Shown piece after piece: positions 18,117 through 24,335 of a stretch of 24,335 nucleotides of DNA (the first letter of the stretch is position 1; the number at the start of each line of letters is the position of its first letter). This DNA is from a virus: positions 1-24,335 of the IMG/VR virus record IMGVR_UViG_3300009790_000066; one strand, 5' to 3'. Under the pieces are notes generated by a model, which saw only the letters and a list, made by a program, of their open reading frames with translations, was not told where the DNA came from and made no database searches. The position numbers and the translations under genes are program-made.

Positions 18117-19658
18117 TTATAACGGTACTACCTGATAATGTTTATATGCAAGAAAAACATAATTATTAGATTCATTTCTAGCAATTAAACTTGGAATACC
18201 ACCAGCACCAGTAGAAGCTGCTACTGTAACTGGTTCTTCTTCATTACCAGATGATTGTAATGCAGGAATTGTAACAATCTCAGGTGAATCGTCAGGAACA
18301 TTTTGCTCAACAGTTGTAGTATCTTTCTTAACAGGAGTTATATTAGCCATTGCAATCTTCTCACCATCTCCAGTGATCCCTAAATTAGGAGTGGCATCAG
18401 ATACAGGATCTTGGAATATAGATCTTCTAGTCTCCGCATCTACTACATTATTAAGAGTTTTATCAGTCTCTTTAGTATTAAAGGCAACAACTTCACCCTT
18501 GGTTTTAGTCTCTACAGAAGATACTTCATCATTTTTACCATCTTCCTCCGTTACATCTACATCTATGGAATTTTTCTTGTCATCACCAGTTATTGCATCC
18601 TGTATCGGATCTCTTACATTACTACCAATATTCAATAATCCAAAATACAATAAAGCTTCAAGTAATCCTCTTGCCACAGGATGTTTAACTTTTGAAACCA
18701 TTGGTCTAGAAAGAGATGCAAGACCAAGTCCTGTAATTAGATCAATACCAGCTTCCCACCAAGTATCAACACCAGTTAAAACATCCATTCCTTCTTGGAT
18801 TCCAACAACAGTAGTAGTTACACCTGATGGTTTAGCAAATTTACTACCTGGTTTTACATTAGGTTGTGGATTATTATTCTTTTTTGATTGACCAAACCAT
18901 CTTAAACCACCGCCACCAGGAGTTTTAGCACCACCAAAATTAAGTCCTAAAGCAAGAGAAGTTGCAGTTACTAAAAGTTTTCCTAATGATGCTATTGGTT
19001 TTAAAAATACTCCTCTAGCAGCAAATCCAGCAAGGGTTAATGCTAATTTACCCAAAATCAACTGAAATCCAGTTATAGCAGCACCTACTAAAAGGAAAGT
19101 AGTACCAGATATAGCAAGACCTTTTATTATATTATTAGTTATCTCTTTTACCTTATCTTGATTCCCCTCAGAATTTGCTTTTAATAAATCAAATACATTA
19201 TCTATCAACCAACCACCTAATAAAATACCAAAAAGACTTGTTAATTTACCTAATGAAAAATTAGTTTTCTCTGCAATCTTTTTAACAGGAGAAAGTAATG
19301 CACTTTGAATTTTTGATTCTATTGCCGCTTCCTTTCTTCCCCTTAATCCCTGTTCTGCTAATAATTGTTCTTGCCTAAGTCTTTCTGCCTCCCTTTTTCT
19401 CTCTAAAAGACTGCTATTAGTTAAATTAACACTTATAACTTCTAAAGTTTTAGTTAATATAACATTCTGCTTATTAATATTATCAAGTTGCGTAGAAATA
19501 TTAGATAATAGAATAGAATTTCTATTGATTAACGCATTACTATTCGCTTCACCACCATCTTGCTTCTGACCAGTCGGAGATCTAAAGAAACCAGGAGACA
19601 AAGATCTCCTAATACCTCTTAAATTTCCTAATATTGGATTATTAACTGGTTCAGCCAT
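18117..19658 (-). CDS. Tape-measure/baseplate hub-like protein 1, gp29 candidate (513 aa)
   Basis: Residues 45-130 are heptad-like and charged (SNISTQLDNINKQNVIL, RKREAERLRQEQLLAEQ), then LFGILLGGWLIDNVFDLLK (about 142-160). A strongly hydrophobic Gly/Ala/Leu stretch follows (about 178-245), as in tape-measure proteins that end up crossing the host membrane. The C-terminal half is hydrophilic with acidic, low-complexity segments. It is the first gene after gp26 and the frameshift ORF, the place a tape measure has next to its chaperones. It starts 8 nt inside the end of the 57-codon ORF. T4 gp29 is the tape measure and hub component, and this is the best counterpart. Tail length versus the sum of the two tape-measure-like genes was not assessed. 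Confidence 0.75.
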   Translation of the reverse strand: MAEPVNNPILGNLRGIRRSLSPGFFRSPTGQKQDGGEANSNALINRNSILLSNISTQLDNINKQNVILTKTLEVISVNLTNSSLLERKREAERLRQEQLLAEQGLRGRKEAAIESKIQSALLSPVKKIAEKTNFSLGKLTSLFGILLGGWLIDNVFDLLKANSEGNQDKVKEITNNIIKGLAISGTTFLLVGAAITGFQLILGKLALTLAGFAARGVFLKPIASLGKLLVTATSLALGLNFGGAKTPGGGGLRWFGQSKKNNNPQPNVKPGSKFAKPSGVTTTVVGIQEGMDVLTGVDTWWEAGIDLITGLGLASLSRPMVSKVKHPVARGLLEALLYFGLLNIGSNVRDPIQDAITGDDKKNSIDVDVTEEDGKNDEVSSVETKTKGEVVAFNTKETDKTLNNVVDAETRRSIFQDPVSDATPNLGITGDGEKIAMANITPVKKDTTTVEQNVPDDSPEIVTIPALQSSGNEEEPVTVAASTGAGGIPSLIARNESNNYVFLAYKHYQVVPL

Positions 19659-19824
19659 TTTGTTGCTGTTTTAGATTTTCTTCTTCAATATATTGATGTA
19701 GAAGAGATAAATATATTTCCCTTTCCCAAGGCATCATATTTTCTAGCTCTGTTAAACTATATTTATGGTGTTGCATCAAAGCAAAATTAATTTTATAGTA
19801 TGACTCAAGATCTTCATGAGACAT
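19651..19824 (-). CDS. Small ORF after gp26, probable -1 frameshift extension (57 aa)
   Basis: The ORF reads MSHEDLESYYKINF, then HHKYSLTELENMMPWEREI, and ends IEEENLKQQQNG. The 'MMPWEREIY' patch is a feature I associate with small tail-assembly proteins encoded next to tape measures. It lies in the T4 gene 51 position (after 26). There is no Shine-Dalgarno-like sequence before its ATG at 19824, and that ATG falls inside a predicted hairpin. The -1 frame is open from the end of gp26 straight through this ORF (joining residues H-V-S), so it may be made mainly as a gp26 fusion of about 298 residues. Termination-reinitiation is the alternative, because the gp26 TAA is only 2 nt upstream of the ATG. 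Confidence 0.75.
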   Translation of the reverse strand: MSHEDLESYYKINFALMQHHKYSLTELENMMPWEREIYLSLLHQYIEEENLKQQQNG

Positions 19825-19839
19825 ACTTACATGAAAAAA
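19798..19839 (-). promoter_or_regulatory. Candidate programmed -1 ribosomal frameshift signal
   Basis: On the minus strand the last codons of gp26 are AGT TTT TTC ATG TAA. T_TTT_TTC (19839-19833) is an X_XXY_YYZ slippery heptamer in the correct frame. Six nt later begins a stem-loop: GTATG (19826-19822) pairs with CATAC (19802-19798), a T-T mismatch follows, then CTCA (19820-19817) pairs with TGAG (19807-19804) around a 9-nt loop. A -1 slip bypasses the TAA at 19829-19827 and reads CAT GTA AGT ATG in frame with the 57-codon ORF. Heptamer, spacer length, stem-loop, stop position and open -1 frame all agree. Confidence 0.7.
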
Positions 19840-20546
19840 CTCTGCAAACCCTCCAAAACTATTTTATTTTCTTTTTTAGTATTTGGATTCATTACTTTCA
19901 CAGTATGAGTCATTTTAGGCATAGTATCAAAGAATTTTTCAATTTGCTTAAATTGCTGAGAACTAAGAGATTCTATAAACTCTGATAGTTCTTTATCTGT
20001 ACAATCGGATCCTGCCCAAGATTCCTCTTCAGAATAGATCTGATCAATACAAGATGCTATTAATTTAAATGTGTCATCTACATTTAAATTCTCAGTTGTA
20101 CTAAAATTAGTCTTGATAAATTCTTCCATTGATGGATATCTCATCCTCAAAGTTAGTACATCATCCAATTTAATATCAGGAGAATGTTCTTTATCAATTT
20201 TAACTTTTATATCATCCAAATTAATGGTAGTTGGAACCTTAGTTTCTCCATCATCAGTACAAGTAATCATTACTTCTATTTCTTCACCAACAGATTTACC
20301 TCTGATGTTTAAAAATAGATATTCAATATCAAATGTTGCTAACTTATCAACTTTAATTCCTTTAGTTAAAATACAAGATTCAAGAACATCTTTAATAGCA
20401 TTTGCTATTTGATTATTATCTTGACTCTCCATAGCTATAATTAAAATCTTCTCTTCTTTAACTAAAAAAGGTCTGAATTTAATCTTCTTCTTACTTGATG
20501 GTATAACCATCTCATAAGTAGGAGTCGAAATTTTTGGTAAAGGCAT
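19827..20546 (-). CDS. 26: Baseplate hub assembly protein gp26 (239 aa)
   Basis: The start MPLPKISTPTYEMVIPSS, followed by KKKIKFRPFLVKEEKIL and a helix AMESQDNNQIANAIKDVLES, is the signature of the T4 gp26-like baseplate family. These proteins are needed for assembly of the central hub. A domain of strands with paired acidic residues follows, then a helical C-terminal part (YPSMEEFIKTNF, LSEFIESLSSQQFKQIEKFF). T4 gp26 is 208 residues, so this one is slightly longer. The stop TAA lies just after a slippery heptamer, and a -1 shift would append the 57-codon ORF. With the tape-measure genes directly downstream, the pair looks like the G and G-T chaperones of lambda-type tails, although that equivalence is inference. 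Confidence 0.85.
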   Translation of the reverse strand: MPLPKISTPTYEMVIPSSKKKIKFRPFLVKEEKILIIAMESQDNNQIANAIKDVLESCILTKGIKVDKLATFDIEYLFLNIRGKSVGEEIEVMITCTDDGETKVPTTINLDDIKVKIDKEHSPDIKLDDVLTLRMRYPSMEEFIKTNFSTTENLNVDDTFKLIASCIDQIYSEEESWAGSDCTDKELSEFIESLSSQQFKQIEKFFDTMPKMTHTVKVMNPNTKKENKIVLEGLQSFFM

Positions 20547-20595
20547 AATATGCTAATAACAATTCATAATGTATATAGGACAGTTTTTTCAGATT
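20547..20595 (-). other. 49-nt gap between the gp54-like gene and gp26
   Basis: This is the widest gap inside the minus-strand block. It has TATATAC and several A/T runs but no TAAATA late core and no clear hairpin with a T-run. A five-codon ATG-start mini-frame (ATG AAT TGT TAT TAG) precedes the gp26 ATG. I see no convincing regulatory element. Confidence 0.4.
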
Positions 20596-21438
20596 CTAAT
20601 TAACATCAAACTTATACCAAACATCAGAATCTGGTGGAATATTTAAGAAATCTTTAGGTAATTCTGGTGTCCATGTAAATGTTCCAGGTGATTCATTAGT
20701 AATTTCTTGAAGAACCTGATCATTATTAGCAACTCCTGGATTAAGAGCAGCAACCTGATTTATATTACCCTGTCTATTTCCAAATCTTCCAGATGCTTCA
20801 CTAACAAAATTCTCATTATTTCCAGACCTTTGTGAAAAAGAACTTGCCTTTCCGCAAATATATCTCTCATAAGCAAAAGCACAGCTCGCCTTTAATACTT
20901 GTGATCTTTGGTATTGTACTCTTGTAGAATCTAACGCAAGAGGATATAACCCTTTGAAATTATATTCCAAAGATTGTCTATAATTTTTTTCAAATTTAAC
21001 TATTTTAGTTGATTCTGATCTATATTGTTCAGGATAATTCAGTTTAAAATTATAAGCACTTTCTAATGGATTAGACGAAGATCCTCCTGTAATATACTCC
21101 ATCCAATGTTCTAAAAACTTAAGTGCTTTATATTCATTATCAACATAAAACTCCAATTTAATCCTAGTAAAATTTCTTGTATGTGGTATCGTCTCAGTTA
21201 CACCTTGATATTCACCAGTTACAGTTTCAGTTGCAAACGTTGATCCTGGTAAACTAGCACCACTACAAAGTAATCCTATATCATTTGTATGAAATCTATA
21301 ATCTATACCCTTACCCTGCAAATGATCCCTCAATTTACTACTAGGAATACCAAACTGAACCAAGTAATGAGAAGTTTGTGCAACATTCTGAAATGTAGGT
21401 AATATCTGTGATATTTTCTTTGGAATTGGAGCAGACAC
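20596..21438 (-). CDS. 54: Baseplate-tail tube initiator, gp54-like (280 aa from GTG)
   Basis: The reading frame is open up to an ATG at 21510, but that would overlap the divergent gp4 gene by 39 nt and translate the promoter region as MRKSWIILSFI and so on. I choose the GTG at 21438-21436, which gives (V)SAPIPKKISQIL and sits directly after the minus-strand late box. The body shows the tail-tube-like pattern shared by T4 gp54, gp48 and gp19: GASLPGSTF, TRNFTRIKLEFYVDNEYKALKF, a LEHWMEYITGGSS helix-turn, and YNFKGLYPLALDSTRVQYQ strands. The C-terminus ends DVWYKFDVN. T4 gp54 (320 residues) joins baseplate hub and tube. The position, beside gp26 and opposite gp48/gp53, fits. Distinguishing gp54 from another tube-like protein rests on context. 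Confidence 0.72.
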   Translation of the reverse strand: MSAPIPKKISQILPTFQNVAQTSHYLVQFGIPSSKLRDHLQGKGIDYRFHTNDIGLLCSGASLPGSTFATETVTGEYQGVTETIPHTRNFTRIKLEFYVDNEYKALKFLEHWMEYITGGSSSNPLESAYNFKLNYPEQYRSESTKIVKFEKNYRQSLEYNFKGLYPLALDSTRVQYQRSQVLKASCAFAYERYICGKASSFSQRSGNNENFVSEASGRFGNRQGNINQVAALNPGVANNDQVLQEITNESPGTFTWTPELPKDFLNIPPDSDVWYKFDVN

Positions 21439-21446
21439 TCTAAATA
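21439..21446 (+). promoter_or_regulatory. T4-type late promoter box (TCTAAATA) for the plus-strand operon
   Basis: TCTAAATA begins one base after the GTG of the gp54-like gene. Transcription would be expected to start about 6-7 nt downstream, leaving a leader of about 20 nt before the gp4 ATG at 21472. It is one arm of a 9-bp perfect inverted repeat (tctaaatag 21439-21447, ctatttaga 21464-21472) with a 16-bp spacer. Confidence 0.65.
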
Positions 21447-21464
21447 GATGTATTATATCATTTC

Positions 21465-21472
21465 TATTTAGA
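21465..21472 (-). promoter_or_regulatory. T4-type late promoter box (TCTAAATA) for the minus-strand block
   Basis: The other arm of the inverted repeat carries the same 8-mer on the minus strand and overlaps the first base of the gp4 start codon. It is 27 nt upstream of the GTG at 21438. It is the only good late box upstream of the gp54-like to gp5 gene series, so it probably drives at least the hub genes. Confidence 0.65.
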
Positions 21473-21909
21473 TGGCTTATAAAGGAAAGTATTATCCAAC
21501 TTTTCCTCACAAATATAAAGGTGATCCTACCAATATAATATTTCGATCACTATGGGAAAGGAAATTCATGGTCTACTGTGATAAGAATGCAAACGTATTA
21601 GAATGGGCAAGTGAAGAAATAGCAATACCTTATGTGTCTCCCGTAGATCAAAGATCTCACAGATACTTTCCAGATTTTTACATGAAGATAAAGGAAACTG
21701 ACGGTATTATAAAAAAATATGTTATTGAGGTTAAACCTTTAAAACAATGTAGTCCACCTAAAAAACCAAAACGACAAACTAAAGGATATATACGTGAAGC
21801 ATTTGAATATGCTAAGAATCAAGCAAAATGGAAAGAAGCAAGAGAATGGTGTGCAGATCGTCAATGGGAATTTAAAGTAGTTACTGAAAAAGAACTAGGA
21901 ATTAAATGA
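21472..21909 (+). CDS. 4: Head completion protein gp4, PD-(D/E)XK nuclease fold (145 aa)
   Basis: The motifs are in the expected order: IIFRSLWERKFMVYCD (about 20-36), WASEEIAIPY (about 45-54), HRYFPDFYMKI (about 63-73) and YVIEVKPLKQ (about 83-92). FPDF with the acidic residue, then EVK, is the PD-(D/E)XK nuclease core, and the early Glu in LWE fits the auxiliary position. T4 gp4 (also gp50/65) is a virion protein of about 150 residues required for head completion before tail joining. The match in length and motifs makes this one of the firmest calls here. It is the first gene of the plus-strand operon and overlaps the next gene by 4 nt (ATGA). Confidence 0.9.
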   Translation: MAYKGKYYPTFPHKYKGDPTNIIFRSLWERKFMVYCDKNANVLEWASEEIAIPYVSPVDQRSHRYFPDFYMKIKETDGIIKKYVIEVKPLKQCSPPKKPKRQTKGYIREAFEYAKNQAKWKEAREWCADRQWEFKVVTEKELGIK

Positions 21910-22253
21910 GTAGAGTTAGAGAGATACGGGATAATCTAATCGGGACAGAAGATCCTGATGATTTAATGATGGAAATTATTAGCGTCTTAAATGAAGGTGG
22001 AAAGGTTCCTGAAGTAGGAAAATTCTATACTTTTGTATATAATCCAAAAACACCTAATATAAGGTATGATCAAAATCCTTTAGTAGGAGTAACTGCAATA
22101 TTTGAATGGGGATTTCGTGGAATCAATTTTCATTGGAACGATCATAGGCAATATACTTGGAATGAAGTGCCTGGTGGATTATATGAAATTAGTGATAATG
22201 AACTTTCTGATCTTGATGGTATTCCTTTCGCAAATTTTCGTATAAATAGCTGA
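21906..22253 (+). CDS. Conserved hypothetical protein between gp4 and gp48 (115 aa)
   Basis: I do not recognise a named function. The N-terminal 35 residues look helical and acidic (RDNLIGTEDPDDLMMEII). The rest is a compact aromatic-rich beta domain: GKFYTFVYNPKTPNIRYD, QNPLVGVTAIFEWGFRG, INFHWNDHRQYTWNEV. The 'Y..F.Y.PKTP.IRYD..PLV' followed by 'GINFHW' is a pattern I think recurs in small proteins of marine T4-like phages, but I cannot attach a role. It starts within the stop of gp4 (ATGA). Its last codons (ATA AAT AGC TGA) contain the late-promoter box for gp48. Confidence 0.82.
   Translation: MSRVREIRDNLIGTEDPDDLMMEIISVLNEGGKVPEVGKFYTFVYNPKTPNIRYDQNPLVGVTAIFEWGFRGINFHWNDHRQYTWNEVPGGLYEISDNELSDLDGIPFANFRINS
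22241..22248 (+). promoter_or_regulatory. T4 late promoter box, perfect consensus TATAAATA
   Basis: This is an exact match to the T4 late consensus, lying inside the end of the 115-residue gene and 25 nt upstream of the gp48 ATG at 22274. It should give separate late transcription of gp48-gp53. No strong Shine-Dalgarno is seen before the gp48 ATG. Confidence 0.75.
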
Positions 22254-22273
22254 TAATAATAAAGTAACCTATA

Positions 22274-23461
22274 ATGCCATCTGGTTCATCACAACAAACA
22301 ACACAAGTAGGTGCTAATAAAAAAAGGTCTCATTATGCAGGAAACGGTGGAGATCAATCAGCAAAATCTGGGTATGATTTCTTTTTAAGTTATCCACTTA
22401 AAAGAGCACCTTCAGGAGCAGAAGATAGTTTTTTAATTCAATCAGTAAGATACATAGCTAATCAAGAAGCAAGTAGTCTGAAAAGGGGTAGTACGCTCAG
22501 TGCAGATATTGGTCTCAATCAACAGAAGGATAAAGATAATAATAATATTTCATTCATCAATAAAGCTGGAAAACTAGCCTCTGAATATGATGATCAATTA
22601 AAAACCCCCATGAACTTTGGTATGGGTGGTGGAAAGGATATGGTATATAATGCCCACGATGGATTAGGGGGAGCAGCAAAATTTGGAAAAGATACAAATT
22701 TTTATGTAGAACTACCAATACCAAGACAAGTTCAAGATGGAAATGCAGTCCAATGGGGTGCAAACTCAATGAATTTATTTACCCTAGCAGGAATGGATTT
22801 AGCTGCTAAGGTAATGGCAGATCCAAATTCAGCTTTATCAGATATTCAAACCATATATAATACTCTAGTTAGAAGTGATAAACCATTAGAGGCATTAGGT
22901 GTTGAAAGTGGTACAGATCTTGGTAATGCAGTAAGAGCATCTTTAGCAGGTGCAGCAGTTAATGTATTTGGTGCAAACGTAACACCAAACACTGTAATGT
23001 CAAGAGCACTTGGAAAAATATTAAACGGTAATAAAGAACTATTATTTGATGGTGTTACTTTAAGAGAATTTAAATTTGATTTCACATTTACACCAAGAAG
23101 TTTGGATGAGGGTGAAAGAGCAAAAAAAATAATAAGACAATTAAAAAGATCTATGTCACCAAAAGCAGGTAAAGAATATCAAGGTGGAGGAGCATTTGGT
23201 TCTGGTGGTGGTATTTTCCTAAATTCTCCAGACTTATTCTTATTAAGATATTTAAGTGGTGGAAAAGATCATCCATTTTTAAATTCATTTAAACCTTGTG
23301 CATTAACAACTTTATCAGTTAATTACACTGGTGGAGGAACATATGCAACATATAGTAATTCTACACCTGTTCATATGAAAGTTTCAATGGTATTTAAAGA
23401 GACTAATCCAATATACAATGAAGATTATGATAATGAAAATGTAAAAGGAGTTGGATTCTAA
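22274..23461 (+). CDS. 48: Baseplate tail-tube cap gp48 (395 aa)
   Basis: A flexible Ser/Gln/Gly N-terminus is followed by FFLSYPLKRAPSGAEDSFLIQSVRY. Then come a long middle region, a helical segment rich in Ala (LGNAVRASLAGAAVNVFG), and a C-terminal tube-like domain: LFDGVTLREFKFDFTFTPRS, EGERAKKIIRQLKRSMSPK, PDLFLLRYLSGGKDHPFLNSF, CALTTLSVNYTGGGTYATY and VSMVFKETNPIY. The 'F.F.P....E......I...K' layout with a final beta-rich part is that of T4 gp48 (364 residues), which caps the baseplate and starts the tail tube with gp54. A perfect late promoter lies upstream. The stop overlaps the gp53 start (TAATG). Alternative: another tube-domain baseplate protein. Confidence 0.8.
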   Translation: MPSGSSQQTTQVGANKKRSHYAGNGGDQSAKSGYDFFLSYPLKRAPSGAEDSFLIQSVRYIANQEASSLKRGSTLSADIGLNQQKDKDNNNISFINKAGKLASEYDDQLKTPMNFGMGGGKDMVYNAHDGLGGAAKFGKDTNFYVELPIPRQVQDGNAVQWGANSMNLFTLAGMDLAAKVMADPNSALSDIQTIYNTLVRSDKPLEALGVESGTDLGNAVRASLAGAAVNVFGANVTPNTVMSRALGKILNGNKELLFDGVTLREFKFDFTFTPRSLDEGERAKKIIRQLKRSMSPKAGKEYQGGGAFGSGGGIFLNSPDLFLLRYLSGGKDHPFLNSFKPCALTTLSVNYTGGGTYATYSNSTPVHMKVSMVFKETNPIYNEDYDNENVKGVGF

Positions 23462-24216
23462 TGGGATATTTAAGAGAAATACCTAATGTAAGGTATCAAT
23501 CACCACTAGCACATAAAAATTCATCAAAAGATTTTATTCTAGTTAAAAATCTTTTTCGTAAAAATAAATTATTAGATTGGTTATCAGTTTCTGGTGCTAA
23601 TATGTTTAATAAATTTGTAGTAGCAGATGGTGCTAGACCAGATAATGTTGCAGAAGACATTTATGGAAGTGCAGAACTGGATTATGTTGTGATTATATCT
23701 TGCGGTATAACAAACTTAAGAGATGAATGGCCACTATCATCTAAAGAATTGAATGAATATGTTGAAAATAAATATGGTCTTGCTGGTATGGGTGAAATTC
23801 ATCACTATGAAACACTAGAAGTAAGAGATGAAAATAATAGACTAATTTTACCAGCAGGACAAGTAGTTGATAGTACCTTTACAATTGATGGTCCTTCTAC
23901 AAAGTATAATGGTCTTGGTGTTACATGGTCGGGTAGAAATCCATCAACAATTGGAACTCTAAACCCAGAGAAGAACATATACGAAAGCTCTAGTTCATCA
24001 ACATATGTTGGCGATACTATATCACCAATTACAGGTGTATCTAATTATGATTATGAAACTCAAAAAAATGAACAGAAAAGAGAAATAAGACCTTTAAAAT
24101 CACAATACTTGCAGATGTTCATATCAGATTTTAAACGAATTATGAGATATGATAGAAACAGTCAATATATAACAGACAAACTCATAACAACAGATAATTC
24201 AGATATAGTTACATAA
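23461..24216 (+). CDS. 53: Baseplate wedge subunit gp53 (251 aa)
   Basis: The protein opens MGYLREIPNVRYQSPL with KDFILVKNLFRKNKLLDWL. It continues DGARPDNVAEDIYGSAELDYVVII, ITNLRDEWPLSSKELNEYV and GEIHHYETLEVRD. The 'RPD.VAE..YG...LDWVI...N' block is the hallmark of gp53-type wedge proteins and the related LysM-like baseplate family. T4 gp53 is 196 residues; the extra length is in the C-terminal half (about 140-220, Ser/Thr-rich). In T4 gp53 links wedges to one another and to the hub during dome closure. The final part is basic and helical (LQMFISDFKRIMRYD). It is the last gene of the plus-strand operon and overlaps the convergent gene by about 8 nt. Confidence 0.85.
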   Translation: MGYLREIPNVRYQSPLAHKNSSKDFILVKNLFRKNKLLDWLSVSGANMFNKFVVADGARPDNVAEDIYGSAELDYVVIISCGITNLRDEWPLSSKELNEYVENKYGLAGMGEIHHYETLEVRDENNRLILPAGQVVDSTFTIDGPSTKYNGLGVTWSGRNPSTIGTLNPEKNIYESSSSSTYVGDTISPITGVSNYDYETQKNEQKREIRPLKSQYLQMFISDFKRIMRYDRNSQYITDKLITTDNSDIVT

Positions 24217-24335
24217 AAAAAGACCCACCCGAAGGTGAGTCTTCCCAATATTCAGGCTCTCTTGGATCATCTTTCGGATCCCAGTAGAAGAACTTCATCT
24301 GGGATAATCGACAATGTTTAAGAGGCTTGATTTTC
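24209..24335 (-). CDS. C-terminal end of a convergent unknown gene (runs off right edge)
   Basis: The minus-strand frame is open from the window edge to a TAA at 24211-24209, giving 41 residues: KIKPLKHCRLSQMKFFYWDP, then KDDPREPEYWEDSP and SGGSFFM. The last ten residues are encoded by the terminator hairpin and its T-run, which is common when a gene's stop lies beyond its terminator. No family is recognised. An internal ATG (residue 13) could be the true start of a 29-codon peptide, but the frame is open further upstream, so a longer partial gene is more likely. Confidence 0.5.
   Translation of the reverse strand, partial: KIKPLKHCRLSQMKFFYWDPKDDPREPEYWEDSPSGGSFFM
24220..24243 (-). terminator. 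Rho-independent terminator for the convergent minus-strand gene
   Basis: The minus strand reads AAGACTCACC, TTCG, GGTGGGTCTT: a 10-bp stem including one T-G wobble, closed by the very stable C(TTCG)G tetraloop and followed by more T residues. On the plus strand the same site has a C-A mismatch and no T-run, so it should terminate gp53 transcripts only weakly. It marks the convergent boundary of the plus-strand operon. Confidence 0.85.

Noticed and set aside
18373-18891. 172-residue plus-strand frame
   Set aside because: It is fully antisense to the tape-measure-like gene, with no ribosome binding site, promoter or recognisable sequence. It is a shadow frame, as are other plus-strand frames below 21436.
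19760-19767. CATAAATA on the minus strand as a late promoter for the tape-measure gene
   Set aside because: It has the late core, but it is inside the 57-codon ORF and 102 nt from the next start. AT-rich DNA gives such matches by chance. It is kept only as a weak possibility.
21436-21510. N-terminal extension of the gp54-like protein from an ATG at 21510
   Set aside because: It overlaps gp4 by 39 nt on the other strand and would translate both late-promoter boxes. The GTG at 21438 sits directly after the promoter region, and the family-like sequence begins there.
1-24335. tRNA, rRNA, insertion sequence, integrase or attachment site
   Set aside because: No cloverleaf, transposase, recombinase or terminal inverted repeat was seen on either strand. 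All gaps between genes are under 60 nt apart from the convergent right end, which is also coding or terminator.

Overview
The window is a piece of the virion-structure region of a T4-like myovirus, most likely a marine one (a cyanophage, or a closely similar phage of another marine bacterium). The reasons are AT-rich DNA, tightly packed genes with 1-8 nt overlaps, T4-type baseplate, hub and head-completion proteins, T4-type late-promoter boxes (TATAAATA and TCTAAATA), and large fibre genes with collagen-like Gly-Pro-Pro tracts. The host cannot be read from this DNA: there are no tRNA, metabolic or photosynthesis genes here.

Layout. A divergent control region at about 21436-21474 splits the window. 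To its left, one long minus-strand block runs about 21.4 kb to the window edge and past it. In transcription order it encodes: a gp54-like tail-tube initiator; gp26 with a small 57-codon ORF joined to it by what looks like a programmed -1 frameshift; two tape-measure/hub-like proteins; gp27; a gp5-like OB-fold hub protein without a lysozyme domain; a separate beta-helical spike protein; a 1141-residue structural protein with a pectate-lyase-like segment; a 330-residue marine-phage structural protein; a 601-residue collagen/collar fibre with a histidine-rich metal-binding-type tip; and then an alternating series of fibre genes and small 'MAAT' proteins (fibre 491 aa, small 120 aa, fibre 537 aa, small 141 aa, tailspike 704 aa), ending in a collagen-like gene cut by the left edge. 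No minus-strand terminator is seen inside this block.

To the right, a short plus-strand operon encodes gp4 (head-completion nuclease fold), an unknown 115-residue protein, gp48 and gp53. It meets a convergent minus-strand gene, cut by the right edge, whose rho-independent terminator lies at 24220-24243.

How the genes work together: gp26/57-codon ORF, the tape-measure proteins, gp27, gp5 and the spike build the baseplate hub and tail core; gp54 and gp48 start the tail tube; gp53 is a baseplate wedge; gp4 finishes the head; the left third is the host-recognition apparatus. The observations most worth a second look are the -1 frameshift signal at 19798-19839 just upstream of the tape-measure genes, the two late promoters that cross each other in a perfect inverted repeat at 21439-21472, the late promoters built into the stop codons of fibre genes at tandem fibre-cassette junctions, and the six-HxH fibre tip.
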